Source: Rhabditoides inermis (lineage: Eukaryota; Nematoda; Chromadorea; Rhabditida; Rhabditidae). Taken from it: DNA of 64,000 nucleotides. Each line of letters starts with the position of its first letter. Positions within the stretch are counted from its first letter, which is position 1. The stretch is from NCBI GenBank assembly GCA_963966185.1, contig CAWZYM010000416.1, positions 1 through 64,000 on the forward strand, read 5' to 3'. The notes under the pieces are model-generated. The model searched no databases and had not been told where the DNA came from. It saw only the letters and a list, made by a program, of their open reading frames with translations. The position numbers and the translations under genes were made by a program. Below are positions 53,528-64,000 of the stretch, in pieces.

Positions 53528-53681
53528 GAGAGGGAGAGAGAGAGAGAGGGAGAGAGGGAGAGAGAGAGAGAGAGAGGAGCAGGTTTGTGTTAGTATTTGT
53601 AAACGTTTTATGCATGAGCTTTTGTTGAATTGGGTTAAGACAAACTGACTCTCTTTACGCAAGTACTTTTTAACAGATAAT
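52739..53681. mobile_element. Foldback element, type II, copy 3
   Basis: Copy of 20798-21738 with a private substitution near 53094 and a GA tract of slightly different length. Confidence 0.62.
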
Positions 53682-54141
53682 CACATATACATCACATATA
53701 CATCACGTATACATCACATATACATCACGTATACATCACATATACATATACATCACGTATACATCACGTGATGTTTACGTGATGTATGTGATGTTTACGT
53801 GATGTATACGTAATGTATATGTGATGTACTCTACACACTTTAGTTACATATACATCACATATACATCACGTATACATCACATATACATCACATATACATC
53901 ACATATACATCGTATACATCACGTATACATCACAACATCACATATACATCACGTACACATCACGTGATGTTTACGTGATGTATGTGATGTTTACGTGATG
54001 TATACGTAATGTATATGTGATGTATACGTGATGTATACGTAATGTATATGTGATGTATACGTGATGTATATGTGATGTATATGTGATGTATATGTGATGT
54101 ATATGTGATGTATACGTGATGTATATGTGATGTATATGTAA
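53682..54141. repeat. 11-bp minisatellite with inverted cassettes
   Basis: Copy of 11996-12456. Confidence 0.88.
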
Positions 54142-54413
54142 CTACACACTTTATTTACCCTACAAACTTACCATACACACTCACCCTACACACTTTAGTT
54201 ACCCTAGAAACTTACCATACACACTCACCCTACACACTTTAGTTACCCTAGAAACTTACCCTACACACTTTAGTTACCCTACACACTTTAGTTACCCTAC
54301 AAACTTACCCTACACACTCACCCTACACACTTTAGTTACCCTACAAACTTACCCTACACACTTTAGTTACCCTACACACTTACCCTATACACTTTATTTA
54401 CCCTACAAACTTC
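54142..54413. repeat. CCCTACA-type repeat
   Basis: Copy of 12457-12728. Confidence 0.88.
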
Positions 54414-55317
54414 ACAAGGAATCACAAGGAACGCGCCACGGACACAGCGGCTCACGTGAGTCGTGGGGATGTAGGAGGGTGTGGTCTCTAGGCTTAGATG
54501 TACCAGCCTAGTTTTGGACGCGCTGTAGCGGGAGGGTAAGAATCTCGAGGTCGTAATTGTGAAGAGTATTACTTTCTTGTTGGCTTGTTCATGTGTTTTG
54601 AATTTGTACTTGTATGTGCATTCTCTTTGGTTATTTTGTCGTCTTTGTCGTTTGTTCTATTCCATTCATTTCTGTCTCCGCATATCATTCTCGCAGCGTT
54701 CTCTCTCTTTTGCGCACTTGCCTCCTTATCATTGTTGTATTGCCAATCCGCTCTCAGTGACACCCTCTCTCTCAGTATCGATCGATGCGAGAGGAGAGAG
54801 AGTGGCGGTCACACCAGTTGTTCTTTCTCGTGTGCTCGCGTGTTCACTTTGTGTCTGCATTTGTCTCTCAGTTGCATTTGTGTTGTTATGCGCGTGTTAT
54901 TTCCGCGTGTGTCTTCGCTTGCATATAATCACTCATCCATTGCAGTGGTGCACGCACAACTCGGACGAGGCAGCTTCGGCAGACAGCAGGTAGGTCGGTC
55001 AAACGGCTCGTCAAACCCGCTCACCACCCCACATTTGTGTTTTGTGTGTGTGTTCGTTTTGTCCGCGTCGTGTTTTGTCCGGCAGTACCTTGCCTTAGAG
55101 GTACAAGAGTCTGGCCGACTCAGGGTGGTCGTGCCCGTCATTCTGTTCAATTGGTGTCCCTTCGACTTGAGGTGCAGCTGCAGCTGCACAACAGGAGAGG
55201 TGAGTTTAGCAACAGAAGCACAAGTTCAGCTGACTTTTTGTTGTTTCAGCAAGCGCGAATTCGGAAGCAATAGCAACACACAGCAGCAGAGGTGAGACAA
55301 CACAGCTCAACATTTCG
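54414..55317 (+). other. Segment upstream of gag remnant, copy 3
   Basis: Copy of 12729-13631; nothing further recognised. Confidence 0.35.
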
Positions 55318-56328
55318 GTGGAGTGCTCGAACATGTGGGGTCAAAGTCGGAGTGAATCAAAGAGGAACAAGATGAATGCAAGCAAGTTTGAGAAGTATGG
55401 ACCGGTGGGGCACAGCGAGATGGGTAATAAGAACTCGCGCAGTGCGAGTAGTGGCAAGCGAAACAGCAGGTGGCATGGCGCAAGCTCAGACGACAGCTGG
55501 GAGGTGTTCGCGTCCACTGCCGGAATTCCGGCACAGTTCGCTAGGTATATCACGCGCTTCGAGGACGCAGTCGAAGCTCGCGCAGTTGATATGACCCCGC
55601 GACAGAAAGCCGCGCTGCTTAGGTGCAATGTGCGGGGCGCGGAGATGGTGTTCGCTGAGATGGGCGAGAGGAAGCACGACTATGACGCTTTGGTCGAGCG
55701 GCTGAAGGAGCATTTCGACGGTGGACACATCCATAATTTGTTGTGGCGGAACGCGACGTGACTGCTCAAGCAAAGGATGGACGAGAACATCCGCGCCTAC
55801 GCTCTCCGCTGCTGGGAGACAGTACAGGGATGCAGGGATGCTCCGCAGGTGGTGCGCGATATCCACACCATTCAGTCATTCATCGAGGGAACATGGAACG
55901 CAGAGATCCGAGTCCAAACTTCGATCGCCAGACAGATGGGTACATTGAAGGAGAGCAAGGACGACTTCCACGCGATAGTGCGGGAGGCGGAGCGCATCGA
56001 GTCGGTACTACTTGGCACTCGCCTACTGAAGAAACTGTGCGGCCACTGCGGGCAGTACGGACACATGGGATGCAACGGACTGGACCGCGATAGCGGCAAG
56101 GCCGGGATGAAGGAGGAGGTAGCTGATCAGGTGTTCAGCGTTCAGGCCGCCCGTCATTGCGACTATTGTGGTAAGGATGGACACTCAAATTCCTATTGTT
56201 CTCGGTTGAAGAGGGCCAGGAAACAGCTGGAGAAGCTGCACGCATTTGAGGCACAGCGCAGGGATAGATTGAGTGCGGGTGAGATCGAGGCGGCATCGAA
56301 CAGCCTCGCACATCTCTCTTTTCAGTAG
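55318..56328 (+). pseudogene. Gag-like gene split by an in-frame TGA, copy 3
   Basis: Same two-part frame, with the stop at 55759-55761 and the same zinc knuckles. Confidence 0.7.
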
Positions 56329-56453
56329 AAGAGAGGCGATCGATATATGACCATTTCGTAAAATGCACCTCTTTGTATAAGCGCGGATCTGCCTGCGTGA
56401 ACACGAGTAGAGTAATATTATATGTGATGTTTATGTGATGTGTATGTGACGTA

Positions 56454-56977
56454 CTGTCCCGATCACAAGCTTTGACCATTCGGCCGTGACGTCCCGGCCC
56501 GGGCCGTGACATAGCGTGAAATTGATTATATCTCGTTATCAGATTAAACTAAAAATAAACCAAGATCACCATTAAATTCAGCGTGCATGATTTGCCCGGA
56601 AAGCATATTTCAATCTCATTTTCATCATTCAAATTGACATCCGGGTGCCCATGTGAGAAACACGGTTCAGCATGAAAAGAAGCCGCTGTGATGGAAGTCA
56701 CATTGAGTATAGATAAACGAACTTTCGGATTTATACATATCTATATGTTGTTGATCTATATACAAAAAATTACAGTGAATATTATTTCACTCGTCGAGAA
56801 ATTTCGATGCAAAGTGGCCGTTTCAAATTGACATCATTTGATCTAGACGCTTTTGAAATGCTCAATGACGTCCGATCGAAATGAGAGTTGCACCTCTGAA
56901 CTTCCAATCTTTCACTCCATATTATGATAATGTTGTTTCAAAATTTCGTTTTCGTGATTTCCACTATGTGGAAATCA
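56454..56977. mobile_element. Hairpin-ended 0.5-kb repeat element
   Basis: Equivalent to 24511-25034, with the same variants. Confidence 0.55.
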
Positions 56978-57105
56978 CGCACTTTATTTATCACGCACGC
57001 ACACTACACACTTTATTTACCCTACAAACTTACTCTACACACTCACCCTACACACTTTAGTTACCCTACAAACTTACCCTACACACTTTAGTTACCCTAC
57101 ACATT

Positions 57106-57815
57106 TACATCACGTATACATCACAACATCACATATACATCACGTATACATCACGTGATGTTTACGTGATGTATGTGATGTTTACGTGATGTATACGTAA
57201 TGTATATGTGATGTACCCTACACACTTTAGTTACATATACATCACATATACATCACGTATACATCACATATACATCACATATACATCACATATATATCAC
57301 GTATACATCACATATACATTACGTATACATCACGTATACATCACATATACACTACGTATACATCACGTAAACATCACATACATCACGTAAACATCACGTG
57401 ATGTATACGTGATGTATATGTGATGTGTATGTGATGTTGTGATGTATACGTGATGTATATGTGATGTATATGTGATGTATATTTGATGTGTATGTGATGT
57501 ATACGTGATGTATACGTGATGTATATGTGATGTAAACGTGATGTATACGTGATGTATACGTGATGTATACGTGATGTATACGTGATGTATACGTGATGTA
57601 TACGTGATGTATACGTGATGTATATGTGATGTATATGTGATGTATATGTGATGTATATGTGATGTATATGTGATGTATACGTGATGTATATGTGATGTAT
57701 ATGTGATGTATATGTGATGTATATGTGATGTATATGTGATGTGTATGTGATGTATACGTGATGTATATGTGATGTATACGTTATGTATACGTGATGTATA
57801 CGTGATGTATACGTG
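57106..57815. repeat. 11-bp minisatellite left of a LINE fragment
   Basis: Equivalent to 25163-25872; one unit variant differs (a T in block 1 near 25647 is an A here). Confidence 0.92.
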
Positions 57816-58424
57816 ATGACGACTGTCGTCAAGGAGCTGCAAGTGAAGCAGGACAGCCTGGCGGTACAGATGAAAGAGGTGAGTGAGCGTGTGGACAAGT
57901 TGCTTGCAGGCCAGCCGCCCGCGGCCCGCTCGTTCGCCTCTGTGGTGGGCGGCGGGTCGACGGCCGCCCAGGTTCAACTGGTGCGCAAGGCTGTCCGCGA
58001 GGAGAGCCAGGATGAGCTTCGCAAGAAGCGCGTCTTCATCAAACACGTTGGCGAGAAGGAAGACGGCGCTGATTACATGCGTGAGTTGTGCTCGAAGCTA
58101 GATCTGGCCTCCCCGGTGGAGGTTTTTCGGGTGGGCCGTGCGCGGCAAGGCGATCAGCCTCCGCGCCCGCTCATCTGCGAGTTCCCTTCCGAGAACGATG
58201 TCTACTCGTTCCTCAAGAAGCTCCACGCCGACGTCCGTGCCAACAAGCTGCAGGTGAGCGCTCGACCAGATTACAGTCCATCCGAGATGTCGCTGTACAA
58301 AGCGGCGTGGAAGGAAGCCATCTCTCGCAACGACGCCGCCAAGAAGCGGCAGTGGACAGTGCGCAACTGCAAGCTGGTCAAGCTGGAGACGGCCACCGAG
58401 TGGACGCCGCGCGGAGACCAGTGA
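57816..58424 (+). CDS. LINE ORF1-like protein, block 2
   Basis: 202 codons, same translation as 25873-26481. Confidence 0.65.
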   Translation: MTTVVKELQVKQDSLAVQMKEVSERVDKLLAGQPPAARSFASVVGGGSTAAQVQLVRKAVREESQDELRKKRVFIKHVGEKEDGADYMRELCSKLDLASPVEVFRVGRARQGDQPPRPLICEFPSENDVYSFLKKLHADVRANKLQVSARPDYSPSEMSLYKAAWKEAISRNDAAKKRQWTVRNCKLVKLETATEWTPRGDQ

Positions 58425-58718
58425 GCCGCAAGCCCCTGTCTGTTTGTCAAGTAAACGCACGCTCTATACGTAACAACGTCCAACTATATCGAGATTACAT
58501 TGCTTCTAACAACATTGATATTCTGTCTGTGTGTGAGACTTGGCTTGACACTAGCATTCCGGATTCATTCATATCGGATGGCGAGTATCAAGTTTTTCGT
58601 AAGGATAGAGTGCAGAGAGATGAGAGCCGAGTCGCCCTTGGTGGCGGCGTCGCTATCCTCGCCCGACACTCTATTCCCATGTCCCTCGTCGAAACTACGC
58701 CTGATGTTGAGATTAGAT
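58412..58718 (+). pseudogene. LINE ORF2 endonuclease fragment, open version
   Basis: Here the codon at 58535-58537 is GAG, restoring the ETWLD motif that is broken in block 1. The frame still runs into minisatellite after about 100 codons, so no enzyme can result. Confidence 0.7.
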
Positions 58719-61643
58719 CACGTATACATCACGTATACATCACATATACATCACGTATACATCACGTATACATCACATACACATCACATATACATCACAT
58801 ATACATCACATATACATCACGTATACATCACGTATACATCACGTATACATCACGTATACATCACGTATACATCACGTATACATCAAATATACATCACGTA
58901 TACATCACGTATACATCACATATACATCACGTATACATCACGTATACATCACATACACATCACATATACATCACATATACATCAGATATACATCACGTAT
59001 ACATCACGTATACATCACATATACATCACGTATACATCACGTATACATAACGTATACATAACGTACACATCACGTATACATCACGTATACATCACGTATA
59101 CATCACATATATGTACATCACATACACATGACATATACATCACATATACATAACATATACATCACATATACATCACATATACATCACATATACATCACGT
59201 ATACATCACGTATACATCACGTATACATCACGTATACATCACGTATACATCACATATACATCACATATACATCACGTATACATCACGTATACATCACTTA
59301 TACATCACATATACATCACGTATACATCACATATACATCACGTATACATCACGTATACATCACGTATACATCACATATACATCACGTATACATCACGTAT
59401 ACATAACGTATACATAACGTACACATCACGTATACATCACGTATACATCACGTATACATCACATATACATCACATACACATCACATATACATCACATATA
59501 CATCACATATACATCACGTATACATCACGTATACATCACATATACATCACGTATACATCACATATACATCACGTATACATCATTTATACATCACATATAC
59601 ATCACGTATACATCACATATACATCACGTATACATCACATATACATCACGTATACATCACGTATACATCACGTATACATAACGTACACATCACGTATACA
59701 TCACGTATACATCACGTATACATCACATATACATCACATACACATCACATATACATCACATATACATCACATATACATCACATATACATCACGTATACAT
59801 CACGTATACATCACATATACATCACATATACATCACGTATACATCACGTATACATCACATATACATCACATATACATCACGTATACATCACGTATACATC
59901 ACATATACATCACATATACATCACATATACATCACATATACATCACATATACATCACGTATACATCACGTATACATCACGTATACATCATGTATACATCA
60001 CATATACATCACATATACATCACGTATACATCACGTATACATCACATATGCATCACGTATACATCACATATACATCACATATACATCACATATACATCAC
60101 ATATACATCACGTATACATCACATATACATCACGTATACATCACGTATACATCACGTATACATCACGTATACATCACGTATACATCACGTATACATCACG
60201 TATACATCACGTATACATCACGTAAACATCACGTATACATCACATATACATCACATATACATCACGTATACATCACGTATACATCACTTATACATCACAT
60301 ATACATCACATATACATCACGTATACATCATTTATACATCACATATACATCACGTATACATCACGTATACATCACGTATACATCACGTATACAAGACATA
60401 CACATGACATATACATCACATATACATAACATATACATCACATATACATCACATATACATCACATATACATCACGTATACATCACGTATACATCACGTAT
60501 ACATCACGTATACATCACGTATACATCACATATACATCACATATACATCACGTATACATCACGTATACATCACTTATACATCACATATACATCACGTATA
60601 CATCACATATACATCACGTATACATCACGTATACATCACGTATACATCACATATACATCACGTATACATCACGTATACATAACGTATACATAACGTACAC
60701 ATCACGTATACATCACGTATACATCACGTATACATCACATATACATCACATACACATCACATATACATCACATATACATCACATATACATCACGTATACA
60801 TCACGTATACATCACATATACATCACGTATACATCACATATACATCACGTATACATCATTTATACATCACATATACATCACGTATACATCACATATACAT
60901 CACGTATACATCACATATACATCACGTATACATCACGTATACATCACGTATACATAACGTACACATCACGTATACATCACGTATACATCACGTATACATC
61001 ACATATACATCACATACACATCACATATACATCACATATACATCACATATACATCACATATACATCACGTATACATCACGTATACATCACATATACATCA
61101 CATATACATCACGTATACATCACGTATACATCACATATACATCACATATACATCACGTATACATCACGTATACATCACATATACATCACATATACATCAC
61201 ATATACATCACATATACATCACATATACATCACGTATACATCACGTATACATCACGTATACATCATGTATACATCACATATACATCACATATACATCACG
61301 TATACATCACGTATACATCACATATGCATCACGTATACATCACATATACATCACATATACATCACATATACATCACATATACATCACATATACATCACAT
61401 ATACATCACGTATACATCACGTATACATCACGTATACATCACGTATACATCACGTATACATCACGTATACATCACGTATACATCACGTATACATCACGTA
61501 TACATCACGTATACATCACGTATACATCACGTATACATCACATGTACATCACGTATACATCACGTATACATCACATACACATCACATATACATCACATAT
61601 ACATCACATATACATCACGTATACATCACAACATCACATATAC
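58719..61643 (+). repeat. 11-bp minisatellite, uninterrupted 2.9-kb array
   Basis: Equivalent to 26776-31490 without the LINE insertion. The 1276-bp higher-order period is visible twice: 59128 to 60404, and 59989 to 61265. This is the empty-site version of the array. Confidence 0.93.
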
Positions 61644-61742
61644 AGCGGAAACTGAGAGAAAATCGGGCGTTTTATATCGAAATCTGTGTCATGGGCGAAT
61701 TGACAAACCAAACTCGTTAACATGTTTGCAGAGCAACGAGAG

Positions 61743-61787
<45 letters not shown>

Positions 61788-62425
61788 AAATCGAGAGAGG
61801 CCGATTTGTTACTTACTCACCCTACTGGTTATTTGCCCGGTTAGTCGGTGGTTTTTGGTCTCTGTGAAATCTTTTTGCTCTGCAAACAGTGACGAATTCT
61901 TCTCTCGTCATTCCAAAACGTCACTTGATTACTGCTATCAAAAATCAAAAAATCAAAATCAAATGTTTATTCGGAATCGCAAATATGATTATGACACGTA
62001 CGAAACGAAATCACTCATAAGAACCTAAGATGGTATTATAGATTTTTGCGCCGAATGGAAGGTGCAGGTTCACTAATCGGGCTCTTGCATTTCCATCCAT
62101 AGAGGGCCGTCGTCTTGCGGACCATACCATTGAACCAATATTGACGTAGATGTTGATAATCGATCGATATCCATCGATAATCCAAAGCGCGGCAACTCCA
62201 GTAACAAACTGACCGCAAGGAACGATATCCACTCCACATAGTGCCCATAGTGATCCAATCCTCGAGCTAGCGTTGCTGACTTCCATATTGGGCTACTCCG
62301 CGCGGGCCCAGCGTTTCTCACGGAGGATTCCAGAACAAACGGCGGCGACGACCGGCGGTGCGAGAAATGCACCCAACCGGCCGCCGTGACGAAAAGAAAT
62401 GGAATGGAATGGAATGGAATTACTG
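61644..62425. other. Copy of the spacer downstream of the ionotropic receptor
   Basis: Equivalent to 31491-32271. One substitution near 62246 changes the unassigned minus frame. Confidence 0.5.
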
Positions 62426-63384
62426 CTATACAGTCGGTTTAGGCCGTAATCGACTACCCAAATTGCGAAGTCTGCAATGTGTTTGCATACTGTTAGTTTT
62501 GCATCAATCCATATTTAAGATTTACCTCATAATCAAATTGTCTAGTTTTGATCCGCGAACATAATTGTATACGTAGAAAAATACTATTTCGAGAATGAAT
62601 AAAACGAAGGCACCAGCGTAACCGTACAATAGAACCTGCAAAACTTTTTAACAGTTTGATGAGTTCTTTTTTTACACTGAATTCAACGAATTCAGAGAAG
62701 AGTCAGGATGTGAAGACGCTCAGATGCACACTTTTACATTACATGTGTCGATAAAAATACCATAATAATCGTATTGTAATGTATAATATGAAATCCGCAA
62801 ACCTCAAATATAATGCGCATGTTGGCTAGAGGAATAGGGAAAGCGACCAAACTGCCAGGAACCTTCTGGAATTCCCTTGGTCGATTGGTATAGCGACGCC
62901 ACCAAAACAAGTTTACCTATAAAAAAGGTTTAAAAAAAATATGTAATGAACATTTTTCAAAGGGTTAAAAACTCTTTTCACTTTGTCTTCGCTGAACATT
63001 TTCAAAATGATCTCGTTGAACTTCTCCACAATTTTCCTCGGCGTCGATTTGTGAAGGAAGTAGGAGTAGCCGAATGGTCTGAAAATCATAAATAAAAATA
63101 AAAAATTAATAAAAAAAAACGCGAACCTGCCAACTTCCGTGTTTGTGAACAATTCCGTGCGGATTTTCGAGTCCACTGGAAGTGAGACTCTGAAACATGG
63201 ATATTTAAAATTGATATACAAAATAATATACAATAATAATATTAATATAAAATAATAAAATAAATAATACTCACTGCACCAGCTCGCACATGTTGTATCC
63301 GGGGTCGTCGCTGACATACGCATCCGCCAGCATCAGCTCGGTGACCAGAGAGGGTTCGGAGCAGACCTGCAGAGAGGGGGGGGG

Positions 63385-63436
<52 letters not shown>

Positions 63437-64000
63437 TGTTGCTACAAACAAGAAAACATAAATTGCAAATTACAGTTCCGTTTAGCTATTGAAATGATGA
63501 GTGATGACCTAAAAGCCAAATTTCGAATTTAACATTTCGAAAAAAGAACAGATCTCGAGATCGATTGCAACGAGAAATTGAATGACAAATATTTTCATTA
63601 CCTTGTTCAACAACTTGTGCAGTTCACTCTCAACCATGACAACAGAACTAGAGACGTTGCGACCGTAGAAGAGAAGTCGCTGGAAATAAATGTGAGTCGA
63701 TGTTTTTCCTTATCTTTTTCATATAATGTTTATTTTTCTTATTGATATATATTCTTCTAGAATGTTCTTCAATCTTCATTTACTTCGGTCATCTTTGAAC
63801 CCTCAAATCAATCAAATCAAAAATTTTTATCCAGGATCTCTATACACATTCCAATGGTTTGGTTCGCTATGGAGCTGGTCCCGTGAGCATAATCCGCTTC
63901 CATTCGTCGCAGTCGTCTCTTCTTGCTAGTCTCGTCCAGGTCTTCCCGCTCAGTCCTTGTCGCTCCATCATCTCCTCCAAGTCGTCGCTCCACTTCACGT
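62426..64000 (-). CDS. Second copy of the ionotropic receptor gene, 3' part
   Basis: Seven 3' exons are present: 63602-63679, 63275-63366, 63127-63189, 62982-63078, 62803-62916, 62526-62635 and 62426-62471. They correspond to residues 252-450 of the receptor at 32272-37236. Splice sites are kept and I noticed no coding change. Intron 10 differs in microsatellite length and intron 12 by one base. The window ends in intron 9, within a copy of the RTE fragment (from 63808), so it is unknown whether the rest of the gene is present. It could be a complete paralogue, a truncated copy or a second haplotype placed in tandem. Confidence 0.8.
63376..63433. repeat. (GA)n microsatellite in receptor copy intron 10
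   Basis: Shorter than the tract at 33236-33291; it follows a longer G run. Confidence 0.93.
63808..64000 (-). mobile_element. RTE-type LINE fragment, second copy, cut by window end
   Basis: Equivalent to the 3' end of 33665-34300. Its presence in both blocks shows that the insertion preceded the duplication. Confidence 0.75.

Larger units (their letters stand above)
46709..56453. repeat. 9.74-kb unit, single copy in block 2
   Basis: Order and content as in 5032-14767. The main array carries the extra minisatellite unit seen in unit copy 2, and the foldback element shares the GCGTTTC variant with copy 2, while the base at 54886 follows copy 1. Confidence 0.92.
57816..58718 (+). mobile_element. 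LINE fragment: ORF1 plus start of ORF2, block 2
   Basis: Equivalent to 25873-26775, same boundaries. Confidence 0.8.

Overview
The window looks like nuclear DNA of a nematode. Three spliced genes can be assembled exon by exon, with phase-consistent GT-AG introns and T-rich acceptors (tttcag, ttccag). One is a seven-helix receptor carrying the FIYRY motif typical of nematode Str-type chemoreceptors. Species cannot be read from the sequence. Most of the window is repeat-rich: an 11-bp minisatellite, GA/CT/TA/AAT microsatellites, LINE bodies and foldback elements.

Layout. (1) 1-3321: end of a minisatellite, then a long inverted repeat (arms about 1.25 kb, spacer about 0.75 kb). (2) 3322-31490: minisatellite arrays holding a foldback element and two tandem copies of a 9.74-kb unit. 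Each unit holds a 0.5-kb hairpin-ended element, an array of about 2 kb, a LINE with an intact 934-codon endonuclease/reverse transcriptase ORF, a second foldback element, CCCTACA-type repeats and a broken gag-like gene. A third partial unit leads into another array that holds an ORF1/endonuclease LINE fragment and a 1.8-kb RT fragment. (3) 32272-43390: single-copy genic island with an ionotropic glutamate receptor-like gene (minus, 16 exons), a CHFR-like RING gene (minus, 5 exons, 227 aa) and a Str-like chemoreceptor (plus, 9 exons, 304 aa). (4) 44216-64000: a second, nearly identical copy of 2452-33857 that lacks one 9.74-kb unit and the 1.8-kb RT insertion, and ends at the window edge inside the duplicated receptor gene.

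How the parts relate. The genes form no operon. The RING gene and the chemoreceptor are head to head across 0.9 kb, and the ionotropic receptor lies downstream of the RING gene on the same strand. The LINE bodies all sit inside or beside the 11-bp arrays. Long reading frames through the arrays are artefacts of a stop-free 11-bp unit.

I see no clearly new biochemical system. The most interesting signals are the array architecture (orientation switches at CATCACGTGATG, inverted cassettes, a 1276-bp higher-order repeat), the concentration of LINEs in it, the UAAUG overlap between the two LINE ORFs, and the differences between the two duplicated blocks.
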